Shown here: piece after piece, positions 34,671 through 43,744 of the stretch
Layout of the letters: each line of letters opens with the position of its first letter
Position numbering within the stretch: position 1 is the first letter of the stretch
Source of the DNA: Pediococcus inopinatus
GTDB taxonomy: Bacteria > Bacillota > Bacilli > Lactobacillales > Lactobacillaceae
Reading direction: 5' to 3'
Length of the DNA: 64,000 bases
Assembly (NCBI RefSeq): GCF_002982135.1
Contig: NZ_CP019981.1
Span: 248,001 to 312,000, forward strand
Notes under the pieces: model-generated
The model's database searches: none
What the model was told of the DNA's origin: nothing
The model's input: the letters and a program-made list of their open reading frames with translations, nothing else
Made by a program: the position numbers and the translations under genes

Positions 34671-35591
34671 TTATTTTTTGAAAAAGTTATTCAAATTCAA
34701 AATGAGCAGGACAATCAAAATGAGGATCACAGTGATTAAAATGGTGAGTTCCCAGCCAATGATGGAGTGACTAAAAGGAACAAGGACGTTTTGACCAAAA
34801 AAGCCAAAAACGATTGAAGGAACTGCCAACACAATTGAAAAGACAGTTAAAAATTTCATGGTATTATTTAAATCGCTATCGAGAACATTTGAATTGGCGT
34901 TTGCGACCCGTTCAATAATGTCGGTCGCTAACTGCGCCATTTCCTCGCCTTGTTGTGATTCAACAATGACATCTTCTAGTTGTTCATGTTGGCCAGTGGT
35001 CATCTGAATTTCTTGCATCCGGTTCATACTGGTTAAAAGGGCATTATTAGATCTTAGAGAGGTTAAATAATAAACTAAACTAGTTTCTAAACCCAACATG
35101 TCAGAAATAGATTTTCGTGAAATGCGATGAGTCATCGATTTTTGAATTTGTTGCCGTTGCCGATTAATGTTATTTACAGCGTCAAAATACTGAACCGAAA
35201 GCTCATAGAGGGTCCGGAAAATGATGGTTAATGGCGCAACTTCTTCTTTACTATGAAGTAAGGCGTTGTTGAGATGACGGGCAAAAACCGTATTAACAAA
35301 TTCTGTAGAAGATCGAGTAAAAGTTAAAACATAATCATTAACTAACATGATCCCGATAGGCTCTGTACTCCCACTGGCAGTAATATCTTTAGAAAGAACA
35401 TCGAAAATAAGCAAAAAAATATTTGCGTCACGATCGGTTTCGATGCGGGCTCTTTCATTTGGATCAATTGCGTAACCAATCATTTCATCAGTTACCTGGT
35501 AGTGGTGAATTAATTTTTCTTTTTCTACCTGAGTTGGTTCATTAATTGCAACCCAAGTGTGTTGTTTATTGATCTTTTTTTCAGTAATCAT
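34671..35591 (-). CDS. CorA-family divalent cation transporter with altered GMN motif
   Basis: A 306-residue protein with the CorA plan: a cytoplasmic funnel domain (about 1-230), a long helix, and two C-terminal membrane segments (LTVFSIVLAVPSIVFGFFGQNV and ILITVILILIVLLILNL). The usual YGMN pore signature reads FFGQN here, so methionine is replaced by glutamine, which may alter ion choice. The start at 35591 has GAGGAT seven bases upstream; a further in-frame start to 35642 is rejected. It is divergent from the TerC gene. Confidence 0.85.
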   Translation of the reverse strand: MITEKKINKQHTWVAINEPTQVEKEKLIHHYQVTDEMIGYAIDPNERARIETDRDANIFLLIFDVLSKDITASGSTEPIGIMLVNDYVLTFTRSSTEFVNTVFARHLNNALLHSKEEVAPLTIIFRTLYELSVQYFDAVNNINRQRQQIQKSMTHRISRKSISDMLGLETSLVYYLTSLRSNNALLTSMNRMQEIQMTTGQHEQLEDVIVESQQGEEMAQLATDIIERVANANSNVLDSDLNNTMKFLTVFSIVLAVPSIVFGFFGQNVLVPFSHSIIGWELTILITVILILIVLLILNLNNFFKK

Positions 35592-35773
35592 AATTTTTAT
35601 CCTCATTTGAAGTGGAAATTGTAAAATCTTGCACCACCCCAATTTTAATCCATTAAAACGCCGCCGTCTATGCGATGTAAAAACAAAACTTAATTTTGAA
35701 AGAATATTCGTGAATGTGGTATGATTCTACTCAATGAAAGTTTCGAAATATAGTGAACAAGGAGTGCAGAAAT

Positions 35774-36514
35774 GTGCAAATAATTTCAAAATTATATGGT
35801 CCCTTTTTTGATCTACATAATTGGGAAACCGTCTTAACATCCAGTAGTGATTGGATGATTATTTTATCGTTAATTATGATTGAATGTCTATTGTCCGTTG
35901 ATAATGCCGTTGTGCTTGCAACACAAACGCAGGCCTTAACAAACTTAAAAGAACGAGAAAAATCTTTGTTTTATGGACTTTGGGGAGCGTATATTTTTCG
36001 TTTTCTAGTAATTGGAATTGGGACGTATCTAATTCATATCTGGGAGATTAAAATTGCTGGGGCCCTGTACTTACTGTACATGGTTTATCGTTATTTTGCG
36101 CCTAAAACGAAAAAAACGAGCAAAACACCACAAAAATCAATCAAAAAGAAACGTCACATATCGTTATTTTGGTCCGTTGTTATTCAGATTGAAATGATGG
36201 ATATCATTTTCTCAGTGGATTCTGTTTTAGCGTCCCTGGCGATTTCGTCCAATCCAGTTGTAGTACTAATTGGTGGAATGATCGGAATTTTATGTATGCG
36301 GGGAATTGCCGAAGTGATCATGAATGTGATGCGTAAAATCCCAGAATTGGAAACAATGGCCTATGTGTTAATTGCAATTATTGGTGTGAAACTGTTTGTG
36401 TCCATTCCAATGATTGGTTGGGAAATTCCATCTGGCATATTTGCGCTGATTGTGGTTTTTGCGGTATTGATTACATTGGTTATTCATTACTTTAGAGTTC
36501 GTAAAGCACGGTAA
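35774..36514 (+). CDS. TerC-family membrane protein
   Basis: A 246-residue protein with about seven membrane segments and the two family acidic motifs ECLLSVDNAVVLA and MDIIFSVDSVLASLA, each with an Asp-Asn/Ser pair inside the membrane. Members (YkoY, YceF type) export manganese during exoenzyme metallation. The start is probably GTG 35774, nine bases after GGAG; GTG 35753 lies before that site. No Mn-sensing yybP-ykoY riboswitch was seen upstream. Confidence 0.88.
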   Translation: MQIISKLYGPFFDLHNWETVLTSSSDWMIILSLIMIECLLSVDNAVVLATQTQALTNLKEREKSLFYGLWGAYIFRFLVIGIGTYLIHIWEIKIAGALYLLYMVYRYFAPKTKKTSKTPQKSIKKKRHISLFWSVVIQIEMMDIIFSVDSVLASLAISSNPVVVLIGGMIGILCMRGIAEVIMNVMRKIPELETMAYVLIAIIGVKLFVSIPMIGWEIPSGIFALIVVFAVLITLVIHYFRVRKAR

Positions 36515-36552
36515 ATTTGAAAGGGGGTTTGCAGTTTTGTGAGACTTCTTGC

Positions 36553-36651
36553 AATTCCGTAACTCCCAACTTACTTCGCTCACTATTCAAGGACAGTTCA
36601 GTAAGTCAGTTACGAATTTGTAAGCATGCTAACCGCGAGATGCAATCTCGC
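36553..36651 (-). repeat. Extragenic palindrome C, possible relative of elements A and B
   Basis: Inverted arms AATTC.GTAACT..ACTTAC (36553-36574) and GTAAGT.AGTTACGAATT (36601-36618) flank a loop. Beside them a 17-base hairpin (36635-36651) reads, on the minus strand, GCGAGATTGCATCTCGC. That matches the GCGGGATCGCATCCCGC hairpin of element B with a compensatory A-T for G-C exchange. The loop on the minus strand contains CTGTCCT..TAG as in the A/B tail. The order of parts differs, so kinship is tentative. Confidence 0.45.
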
Positions 36652-36742
36652 TAACGACATTCTTAAACCTCAAAACAAAACGTCTGAATTCACTCACTAT
36701 GCTATAATTTACCCATAAGATTTGAAAACGGAGGAAAGCAAT

Positions 36743-37063
36743 TTGGCTGTAACACTTACAAGCTATAATATTGATAAAGAGACAGACCAAGGCCTGACCA
36801 TTGTTGATTTTTGGGCTCCTTGGTGTGGCCCTTGTAAAATGATGGAACCTGTTTTGGATCAGCTCGAAACTGAGTATACTGGAAAAATTAAATTTGCAAA
36901 ATTAAACGTCGATCATCAACAAGAAATTGCTGAGCAGTATAAGATCATGAGTATTCCGGCCCTGGTCTTATTTCGAGACGGGAAAGCTGTTGAAAAAGTG
37001 ACAGGCTATTATCCAAAAGACAAATTAACGAAATATCTGGATTCCAAAGTAGAGACAAGGTGA
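36743..37063 (+). CDS. trxA: Thioredoxin
   Basis: A 106-residue thioredoxin with the active site WAPWCGPCKMMEPVLDQL and the cis-proline loop MSIPALVLF. It reduces protein disulfides in the cytoplasm with thioredoxin reductase. It starts with TTG at 36743 because CGGAGGAAAG lies seven bases upstream; an in-frame TTG at 36722 precedes that site. The next gene (degV) follows after four bases, so both are in one operon. Confidence 0.95.
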   Translation: MAVTLTSYNIDKETDQGLTIVDFWAPWCGPCKMMEPVLDQLETEYTGKIKFAKLNVDHQQEIAEQYKIMSIPALVLFRDGKAVEKVTGYYPKDKLTKYLDSKVETR

Positions 37064-37067
37064 CAAA

Positions 37068-37967
37068 ATGAAAACCGCAATTGTGATTGATAGTTCTGCG
37101 TATGTTCCGGAAGCACTGGTCAAACAATATCATTTAGTTGTAATTAACCAACCGATTTTATTTGGTAATCATCTTTATCGTGAAGGAGTTGATCTAACTT
37201 CAACTGAATTTTACGAACGACTCACAAAGGATAAAACTGTTCCTACTGCTTCACAAGTGGCGATGACGGAAATGCAAAATGTTTTCACAAAATTGGCTAG
37301 TGAAGGGTACCAAGCAGCAATTTGTTTTGGAATCTCTAGTGGTTTAAGTGGATTTATTTCTAATTTGGCAGCCTTTGCGCCATCTGTAAAAGACTTAGAG
37401 GTCTACACAGTTGATTCTAAATTTGCCGGAACGGCTGAAGGCAATTTGGCCCTGTTGGCCGCAGAGCTGGTTGCTAGGGGTTATGCCGTTCATGACGTTT
37501 TGAGTAAGGTAGAGGACTTACAGAAAGCCACGCATTTTTTGTTAATTGTTTATAATATGCGGGCATTATCTAAAACCGGTCGCATTGTGAGTCGCTCGCC
37601 ATTAATGGGGGCAATTCTTGGAACGAGAACAATTTTAACCTTTAATGAGGCCGGCCGTTTGGAGTTAGTTACCAATGCGCATCGGATGAATCGTGCCTTT
37701 AAGAAAGCTAAACTGAGACTAGATACTGACCTTCAAAAACAAAAAACACATGTCCGGATCAGTGTTTTGGATGCTGATAACGAAGAATTAAGTCAGCAGT
37801 GGAGTGATGAACTTGCGAAGACTTATTCCCAATCGGTTGTTGAAACAGGAAAAATTGGTCCTTTTTTAGGTGTTCACGCAGGATACAAATCAATGGCGAT
37901 TGTTTGGGCGCCTGACTGGCGAGACATGATTGAGGATGGTCAGGGTCAGGCTAAACCAAAAGTGTGA
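37068..37967 (+). CDS. DegV-family fatty-acid-binding protein
   Basis: A 299-residue DegV protein. It has TAIVIDSSAYVP at the N-terminus, the ligand-site serines in TASQVAMTE and GISSGLSGF, and the TGRIVSR block in the middle. Family members of the FakB type hold a fatty acid for phosphorylation by FakA; others are of unknown use. It follows trxA directly and is cotranscribed with it. Confidence 0.9.
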   Translation: MKTAIVIDSSAYVPEALVKQYHLVVINQPILFGNHLYREGVDLTSTEFYERLTKDKTVPTASQVAMTEMQNVFTKLASEGYQAAICFGISSGLSGFISNLAAFAPSVKDLEVYTVDSKFAGTAEGNLALLAAELVARGYAVHDVLSKVEDLQKATHFLLIVYNMRALSKTGRIVSRSPLMGAILGTRTILTFNEAGRLELVTNAHRMNRAFKKAKLRLDTDLQKQKTHVRISVLDADNEELSQQWSDELAKTYSQSVVETGKIGPFLGVHAGYKSMAIVWAPDWRDMIEDGQGQAKPKV

Positions 37968-38015
37968 CTTGTGCTAAGATAGTATTGTTGAATTAAAAAA
38001 TTGGGAGATATAGAA

Positions 38016-38831
38016 ATGATTACATTAAAATCAGAACGAGAAGTAAAAGGGATGCAAAAATCTGGCGCAGTGCTTGCCGGCATGCATCTTGGCTTACGTG
38101 ATATTATCAAGCCTGGAATTTCGAGCTGGGATATTGAAAAGTTTGCTGTTCGTTACCTTGCAGAAAACAATGCTAAAGCTGAAGAAAAAGGTTTTGAAGG
38201 CTATGAATATGCAACTTGTGTGAGTGTTAATAACGAAGTTTGTCATGGCTTTCCCCGCAAAGATTTGCTGATCAAAGACGGCGATTTGGTTAAGGTTGAT
38301 ACAGTGGTTAGTGTTGATGGCTACATGTCAGACTCATGCTGGGCATACGCAGTGGGCGATGTGAGCGATGAAGTTAAAAAGTTAATGGACGTGACAAAAA
38401 AGGCTTTGTACCTTGGAATTGATGCCGCTGTTCCGGGTAACCGAATTGGCGATATTGGTCATGTAATGCAACACTATATTGAAGATGAAAATGGCTATGG
38501 TGATGTACGTGAATTTGTCGGACATGGTATTCAACCAACCATGCATGAAGATCCAATGGTCCCGGGTTATGGTGATGCTGGTCGTGGCTTGCGTTTGAAG
38601 GCGGGTATGACAATTACCATCGAACCAATGGTGAACACTGGTGATTGGCGTTGTGACACCTCTGCTCCTGATGGCTGGACAGTGACCACCATGGATGGCA
38701 GCTTAAGTTGTCAGTATGAACATACTTTGGTAGTTACAAACGATGGTCCAAAGATCTTAACGTCACAGGATCCTGAGTTTGATGCTAAGTATTTATTAAA
38801 GCCAGAATTTGATGCTAAAATTCTAAAATAA
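38016..38831 (+). CDS. map: Type I methionine aminopeptidase
   Basis: A 271-residue enzyme that removes the initiator methionine from nascent proteins. Metal ligands are in VKVDTVVSVDGYMSDSCWAY (two Asp), the GHGIQPTMHE histidine and the MTITIEPMV glutamate, plus the last glutamate in SCQYEHTLVV. ATG 38016 is chosen after GGGAG; an upstream in-frame TTG (38001) overlaps that site. It contains a short insertion typical of the lactobacillus enzyme. Confidence 0.93.
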   Translation: MITLKSEREVKGMQKSGAVLAGMHLGLRDIIKPGISSWDIEKFAVRYLAENNAKAEEKGFEGYEYATCVSVNNEVCHGFPRKDLLIKDGDLVKVDTVVSVDGYMSDSCWAYAVGDVSDEVKKLMDVTKKALYLGIDAAVPGNRIGDIGHVMQHYIEDENGYGDVREFVGHGIQPTMHEDPMVPGYGDAGRGLRLKAGMTITIEPMVNTGDWRCDTSAPDGWTVTTMDGSLSCQYEHTLVVTNDGPKILTSQDPEFDAKYLLKPEFDAKILK

Positions 38832-38849
38832 ATATTCACTTAAAATAAT

Positions 38850-38884
38850 AAAAGTTGGTTTACTTTTAAGTAGCCAACTTTTTT
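38850..38884 (+). terminator. Terminator of map
   Basis: Stem AAAAGTTGG.TACTT / AAGTA.CCAACTTTTTT. Confidence 0.88.
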
Positions 38885-38989
38885 GTATCCGCAAAAGACG
38901 AATACTTGGACAAACACAGAAATTTCGGTATGATAGTACGCGTGTAGAACATTACGATTTAAACTTTATAAATGAAAAACGGTGGCAGT

Positions 38990-39820
38990 ATGAATAAAAG
39001 AGATTTAGAAGCAAAACGCATTGTAATTAAAATTGGGACCAGCTCATTACTTTATCAAAATACCAGCCAACTAAATTTGCGAGCCATTGAGCGCTTAGCA
39101 TTTGTGCTCAGCGATTTGAAAAATCAAGGCAAAGAAGTTGTCTTGGTTTCTTCGGGAGCTATTGGGGTCGGAATGGGTAAATTGGGATTAACTAAACGAC
39201 CGGAAACAATTCCTGCTCAACAAGCAGTGGCGTCTGTTGGTCAAGGTGAGTTACTTGGGATCTATGAGCGTGAATTTCAGAATTATGGAAAATCAGTTGC
39301 CCAAATGCTGTTAACTCGCGACGTTTTGGTTTATCCGCAAAGCAAAAAGAACGTCTTTAATGCTTTTCAGGAGTTATTGAAGCTAAATGTGATTCCGATT
39401 GTAAATGAAAATGATACAGTTTCGGTTGATGAATTGGACCATAAAACTAAATTCGGTGATAATGACCAATTATCAGCAGTTGTTGCAGACTTGATAAACG
39501 CAGATTTGTTAATTATGTTGTCAGATATTGACGGATTTTATTCTAGCAATCCGTTAACAGATCCTAACGCAGAGTTGTATCATACCGTGACTAGTATTGA
39601 TAGCTCAATCATTCAATCAGCTGGTGGCCGGGGAACTAAGTTTGGCACAGGCGGAATGGTGACTAAATTAAAAGCCGCAAAACGGATTTTAAGTAATAAT
39701 CAGAAAATGGTTTTGGCAAATGGAGAGAATCCGCGGATAATTTATAATATTTTGGCCGGTGAACCGGTGGGGACGCTTTTCGAACCCAAACAGGTAGCTA
39801 CGAAAGAAGGATTAGCATGA
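38990..39820 (+). CDS. proB: Glutamate 5-kinase
   Basis: A 276-residue amino-acid kinase that makes glutamyl-5-phosphate, the first step of proline synthesis. It has IVIKIGTSSLL, VLVSSGAIGVGMGKLG, PIVNENDTVSVDEL, FGDNDQLSAVVA and GTGGMVTKLKAAK in order. The C-terminal PUA domain of the E. coli enzyme is absent, which is usual in this lineage. ATG 38990 follows GGTGGC. Its stop overlaps proA by four bases. Confidence 0.95.
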   Translation: MNKRDLEAKRIVIKIGTSSLLYQNTSQLNLRAIERLAFVLSDLKNQGKEVVLVSSGAIGVGMGKLGLTKRPETIPAQQAVASVGQGELLGIYEREFQNYGKSVAQMLLTRDVLVYPQSKKNVFNAFQELLKLNVIPIVNENDTVSVDELDHKTKFGDNDQLSAVVADLINADLLIMLSDIDGFYSSNPLTDPNAELYHTVTSIDSSIIQSAGGRGTKFGTGGMVTKLKAAKRILSNNQKMVLANGENPRIIYNILAGEPVGTLFEPKQVATKEGLA

Positions 39821-41064
39821 TTACTTTAATAGAAATGGGTAAACAGGCGCAAGCTGCAGAACAACAGCTTTCTCAGTTAGCGACTGTCAAGAAAAATCAA
39901 GTTTTAAAAACCATGGCTAAACAAGTTCGTCAAGCCTCCCCTGAAATTTTGAAAGCTAATGCAATTGATATGCAAAATGCTGAAAAAAATGGTGTTCGAA
40001 AAGTGATGTTGGACCGTTTGCAACTAGATAAAGAGCGGATCAATAGCATGGCCGAGGGCCTAGAACAAGTTGCTGGGTTAGCTGATCCAATTGGCGAAGA
40101 ACTGAAAGGCTGGACGACTGAAGCTGGACTAGATATTTCTCAGGTACGGGTTCCTTTGGGTGTGATCGGGATGATTTACGAAGCTCGGCCAAATGTGACC
40201 GTCGATGCTGCAGCACTGACTTTTAAAGCTGGTAACGCGGTTATTTTAAGGGGTGGAAAAGAAGCCATCAATTCTAATCAGGCGTTGGTTACCGCCCTAC
40301 GTCGGGGATTGCAAACTGAAGAGGTTTCTGTGGACAGTATTCAACTAATTACTGATACTTCACATGAAACGGCGACGGCTTTAATGCAGTTGACAGACTA
40401 TTTGGATGTTTTGATTCCTCGTGGGAGCGCCAAATTTATCAAGATGGTTGTGGACAAGGCCAAAGTTCCGGTAATCGAAACAGGAGCCGGCAATTGCCAC
40501 GTATATGTGGATGAAGGTGCTGATTTGCAAATGGCCACAGATATTGTGGTTAACGCCAAAACGCAACGACCTTCTGTTTGCAACGCGATGGAAAAATTAG
40601 TTGTGAACCAAGCTGTTGCAGCTAAACTGTTACCAATGGTTGCTGAGGCGCTGAAGCCTTTTAACGTGGATTTGCGTGGTGATGAACGTGCCAAGCAAAT
40701 TTTGCCAGAAATCAGTTCAGCGACAGAAGCCGACTGGGGTACGGAATACAACGATTATATAATGGCAATCAAAGTGGTGGATGATTTAGACCAGGCAATT
40801 GCGCATATTAATCGCTATAACACCAAGCATAGTGAAGCCATCATTACCAACAATTATGCGCATAGTGAACGATTTACAAAAGAAATCGATGCTGCAGTTG
40901 TTTACGTAAATGCTTCAACCAGATTTACGGATGGGGTGGAATTTGGATTTGGTGCCGAAATTGGCATTAGTACTCAAAAGCTACACGCCCGTGGACCAAT
41001 GGGCTTAAACGAAATTACATCTACGAAGTATGTGGTTCGTGGAAACGGACAAGTTCGAAAATAA
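39817..41064 (+). CDS. proA: Glutamate-5-semialdehyde dehydrogenase
   Basis: A 415-residue enzyme reducing glutamyl-5-phosphate with NADPH to glutamate semialdehyde. Signatures are VPLGVIGMIYEARPNVTVDAAALTFKAGNAVILRGGKEA, VIETGAGNCHVYVD, the catalytic cysteine in QRPSVCNAMEKL near residue 254, and EFGFGAEIGISTQKLHARGPMGL. It overlaps proB by ATGA, so the two are translationally coupled. Length matches the family. Confidence 0.96.
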   Translation: MITLIEMGKQAQAAEQQLSQLATVKKNQVLKTMAKQVRQASPEILKANAIDMQNAEKNGVRKVMLDRLQLDKERINSMAEGLEQVAGLADPIGEELKGWTTEAGLDISQVRVPLGVIGMIYEARPNVTVDAAALTFKAGNAVILRGGKEAINSNQALVTALRRGLQTEEVSVDSIQLITDTSHETATALMQLTDYLDVLIPRGSAKFIKMVVDKAKVPVIETGAGNCHVYVDEGADLQMATDIVVNAKTQRPSVCNAMEKLVVNQAVAAKLLPMVAEALKPFNVDLRGDERAKQILPEISSATEADWGTEYNDYIMAIKVVDDLDQAIAHINRYNTKHSEAIITNNYAHSERFTKEIDAAVVYVNASTRFTDGVEFGFGAEIGISTQKLHARGPMGLNEITSTKYVVRGNGQVRK

Positions 41065-41070
41065 AAATAA

Positions 41071-41118
41071 AAAAACAGCTTTCGGTTTTAGAATTTTTCT
41101 AAACCAAAAGCTGTTTTT
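41071..41118. terminator. Bidirectional terminator
   Basis: Stem AAAAACAGCTTT..GGTTTAGAA / TTCTAAACC.AAAGCTGTTTTT between proA and the convergent VOC gene. Confidence 0.9.
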
Positions 41119-41133
41119 AGTATCAATGGAAAA

Positions 41134-41511
41134 TTAATAGTTACTGATTTCAATCAAGTTACCATCGGGATCGCGGACGTATACGGAAGTCAGTTTTCCG
41201 TGAGCACCGGTTTTTTGAACTGGGCCTTCAATGATATCAACGTAGTAGCTCCTGAGGTGATTAATGACCTCAGGTAACTTGTCTTTTACCACAATACACA
41301 AGTCTGCTGATCCAGGGGTGGGCTCGGATGCGACCGGATTGTGAGGGTGATCGCTGAGTTGAAAATTAATTTTTTGTTTCCCACATAAAACTGCCTTCCG
41401 ATCATCGTCAAAGGTCATGATTGGCATATCGAAGACCTCGTGATAAAAACGGAGGCTCTTTTCAATATCGGTAACAGTTAAGACAATGTGGTCAATTTCA
41501 CGTACATTCAT
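41134..41511 (-). CDS. VOC-superfamily (glyoxalase/bleomycin-resistance fold) protein
   Basis: A 125-residue single-module VOC protein. It starts REIDHIVLTVTDIEKSLRFYHEVFDM (metal-ligand His), and ends SVYVRDPDGNLIEISNY (metal-ligand Glu). Members include glyoxalase I, thiol transferases and dioxygenases; the substrate is not evident. AAGGAAG lies before the ATG. Confidence 0.88.
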   Translation of the reverse strand: MNVREIDHIVLTVTDIEKSLRFYHEVFDMPIMTFDDDRKAVLCGKQKINFQLSDHPHNPVASEPTPGSADLCIVVKDKLPEVINHLRSYYVDIIEGPVQKTGAHGKLTSVYVRDPDGNLIEISNY

Positions 41512-41650
41512 AATAGATAACTTCCTTACTGAATTTAATTACCAATAGTATAGCATATTTCCTGATTGTGAATTGCTGTAGTTGACGCTGTTTGGCCGTT
41601 TGTGATACGGTTGATGATAGTAATTTACGAACGGATAGAAAGTGAGAAAT

Positions 41651-43198
41651 ATGAGTATACTAGCAGTTGAAAATTTATCACATGGATTTGCGGACAAAAG
41701 ATTGTATGACGATGCCAATTTTGACCTCAATAAACAGGATCATATGGGGATCGTTGGTCAAAATGGGGCTGGAAAAAGTACCTTAATCAAAATATTAACT
41801 GGTGCCATCTTGCCTGATGAGGGATCAATTAAGTGGCAGAATAAAGTTACTTATGGTTATTTGGATCAATATGCAGATATTCCGGCTGGCGATACGCTTT
41901 ACCAATTTTTAACAACAGCCTATGCTCATTTGTTTGAGTTGAAAGATCGTATGGATCAAGATTATGCCGATTATGCAGAGAACTTAGACGACGATCTGCT
42001 TGAAAAAGCTGGTCGGATTCAAGAAACTTTGGAAGCTAAGAATTTTTATGAAATTGATACCGAAATTGCGCGGGTAATGAGTGGACTTGGGTTAGATGAC
42101 ATCGGTAGAGATAACATTGTGAGTGAGATGAGTGGGGGACAACGGTCAAAGATTATTTTGGCAAAATTGCTTTTACAAAATCCTGATGTTCTTCTCTTGG
42201 ATGAACCGACTAACTACTTGGATACGGCGCACATTGAATGGTTAGAGAACTATTTAACCACTTTTGATGGTACTTTTATTGTAATTTCTCATGATTATGA
42301 TTTTTTGCAAGAAGTAACTAATTGTATTTGTGATGTGGCGTTTGGCAAAATTATTAAGTATCGTGGTAATTTCAAGTCTGCTATGCGTCAAAAAGAAGCT
42401 CGGAAAGAAGCCCAACTAAAGGCTTTTGAAAAACAACAGGTTGTGATTGAAAAAGCCGAGAAATTTATTCGCAAGAATAAGGCTGGATCTCATTCGACGA
42501 TGGCCAAATCACGGGAAAAGATGTTGTCACATATTGATCGGGTGGATCCACCAAGCGAAAATCTACGTGCGCATTTTGATTTTCCATATTTGGAAACTGG
42601 TTCTCAGAATTCCGTAACTGTTAAAAAGTTAGCAGTTGGTTATGGCAAACGACAATTGCTGGAACCTGTCACCTTTAGTTTGACGGCTGGTGAAAAAATT
42701 GCCTTTTCTGGTTTTAACGGTGCCGGTAAGTCTACCTTGATCAAGTCGATCTTGGGAAAAATTCCAGCACTTAGTGGTACGACTTCATTTTCACCTTCGG
42801 CTAAGGTTAATTATTTTAGCCAAGAATTAGTTTGGGAAAAGCCTGAATTAACGCCGCTACAAACGATTCAAAATGTGTATCCAGATATGCAGCCAAGAAC
42901 AATCCGCACAAAGTTAGCCAAATGTGGCATTAATGCGGCGGATACCCAAAAGGCGATGAGTATTTTAAGTGGTGGGGAACAGACGAAGGTTAAAATTTGT
43001 TTGTTGGAATTGGTTGAAGCAAACTTCTTAGTTATGGATGAACCAACAAACCATTTGGACGACGAAACGAAATCAGCTTTGAGTGAGGCTTTGCAGAGAT
43101 TTAAGGGTAATTTGATTGTCGTCAGTCATGAAGATGGGTTTTATACTGACTGGATTGACAAAGAATTGAACGTTGAAAAATTACGAATTGATAAGTAA
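41651..43198 (+). CDS. ABC-F family ATPase (ribosome-associated)
   Basis: A 515-residue soluble protein with two ABC modules and no membrane segments. Walker A motifs are GQNGAGKS near residue 36 and GFNGAGKS near 355. Signatures are MSGGQRSK and LSGGEQTK. Walker B regions are LLLDEPTNYLD and LVMDEPTNHLD. The charged linker between modules (FEKQQVVIEKAEKFIRKNKA) is the P-site tRNA interaction motif of ABC-F proteins. Such factors rescue stalled or antibiotic-blocked ribosomes; it resembles the YbiT/YkpA group more than known resistance proteins. Its terminator is interrupted by an IS3 element. Confidence 0.9.
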   Translation: MSILAVENLSHGFADKRLYDDANFDLNKQDHMGIVGQNGAGKSTLIKILTGAILPDEGSIKWQNKVTYGYLDQYADIPAGDTLYQFLTTAYAHLFELKDRMDQDYADYAENLDDDLLEKAGRIQETLEAKNFYEIDTEIARVMSGLGLDDIGRDNIVSEMSGGQRSKIILAKLLLQNPDVLLLDEPTNYLDTAHIEWLENYLTTFDGTFIVISHDYDFLQEVTNCICDVAFGKIIKYRGNFKSAMRQKEARKEAQLKAFEKQQVVIEKAEKFIRKNKAGSHSTMAKSREKMLSHIDRVDPPSENLRAHFDFPYLETGSQNSVTVKKLAVGYGKRQLLEPVTFSLTAGEKIAFSGFNGAGKSTLIKSILGKIPALSGTTSFSPSAKVNYFSQELVWEKPELTPLQTIQNVYPDMQPRTIRTKLAKCGINAADTQKAMSILSGGEQTKVKICLLELVEANFLVMDEPTNHLDDETKSALSEALQRFKGNLIVVSHEDGFYTDWIDKELNVEKLRIDK

Positions 43199-43258
43199 AA
43201 AAAGGAACCTGAACTGAACCCCGATAATTGGAGTAATCCAAATTATCGGGGTTTTGTT

Positions 43259-43744
43259 ATGTTCTCAAAGGAAAATAAAATAAATGCAGTTTTAGAATTA
43301 ACTAGTGGCCTGCCGCAAAGTATTATCATGAAAAAGTACGGTATCAAGGGCTCTGCCACTTTATATGAATGGAAACGCAGGTTAGAACAGTTCGGTGTTG
43401 AAGGTCTAAGTTTAAACCATAAGAAGACTTACTTTGATTATTCGTTTAAAATGAAAGTAATTAAATGGCGTTTAGATCAAAATGCATCCTTGCCGATAAC
43501 TGCTAAGCAGTTTCGAATTAAACATCCAGCTGTAATTTGGCAATGGGAACGAGCTCTTGAACAAGGACGCCTTAATCCTAATCAAAGGCGGTCAAATACC
43601 ATGTCAGATAGTAATAATGAAAAGTCTAAAAAGGAATTAGAAGAAGAAAACCGTGAATTGAGAGTTAAATTAGCTTATTTGGAAAAATTACACGCCTTGG
43701 TTCAGAAAAAGAAAGCATTAAAAACCAGGAAAAAGCACAAATAG
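43259..43744 (+). CDS. IS3-family transposase OrfA
   Basis: A 161-residue helix-turn-helix protein with two HTH modules (KKYGIKGSATLYEWKRRLEQFG and RIKHPAVIWQWERALEQG) and a C-terminal leucine zipper (LEEENRELRVKLAYLEKLHAL). The heptamer A-AAA-AAG in CAG-AAA-AAG near its end is a typical -1 slippery site leading into OrfB. No ribosome binding site is visible at the ATG, which follows the left-end hairpin. Confidence 0.9.
   Translation: MFSKENKINAVLELTSGLPQSIIMKKYGIKGSATLYEWKRRLEQFGVEGLSLNHKKTYFDYSFKMKVIKWRLDQNASLPITAKQFRIKHPAVIWQWERALEQGRLNPNQRRSNTMSDSNNEKSKKELEEENRELRVKLAYLEKLHALVQKKKALKTRKKHK

Noticed and set aside
35643..35773. yybP-ykoY manganese riboswitch before the TerC gene
   Set aside because: The gap is only about 130 bp and lacks the paired conserved loops of that riboswitch.
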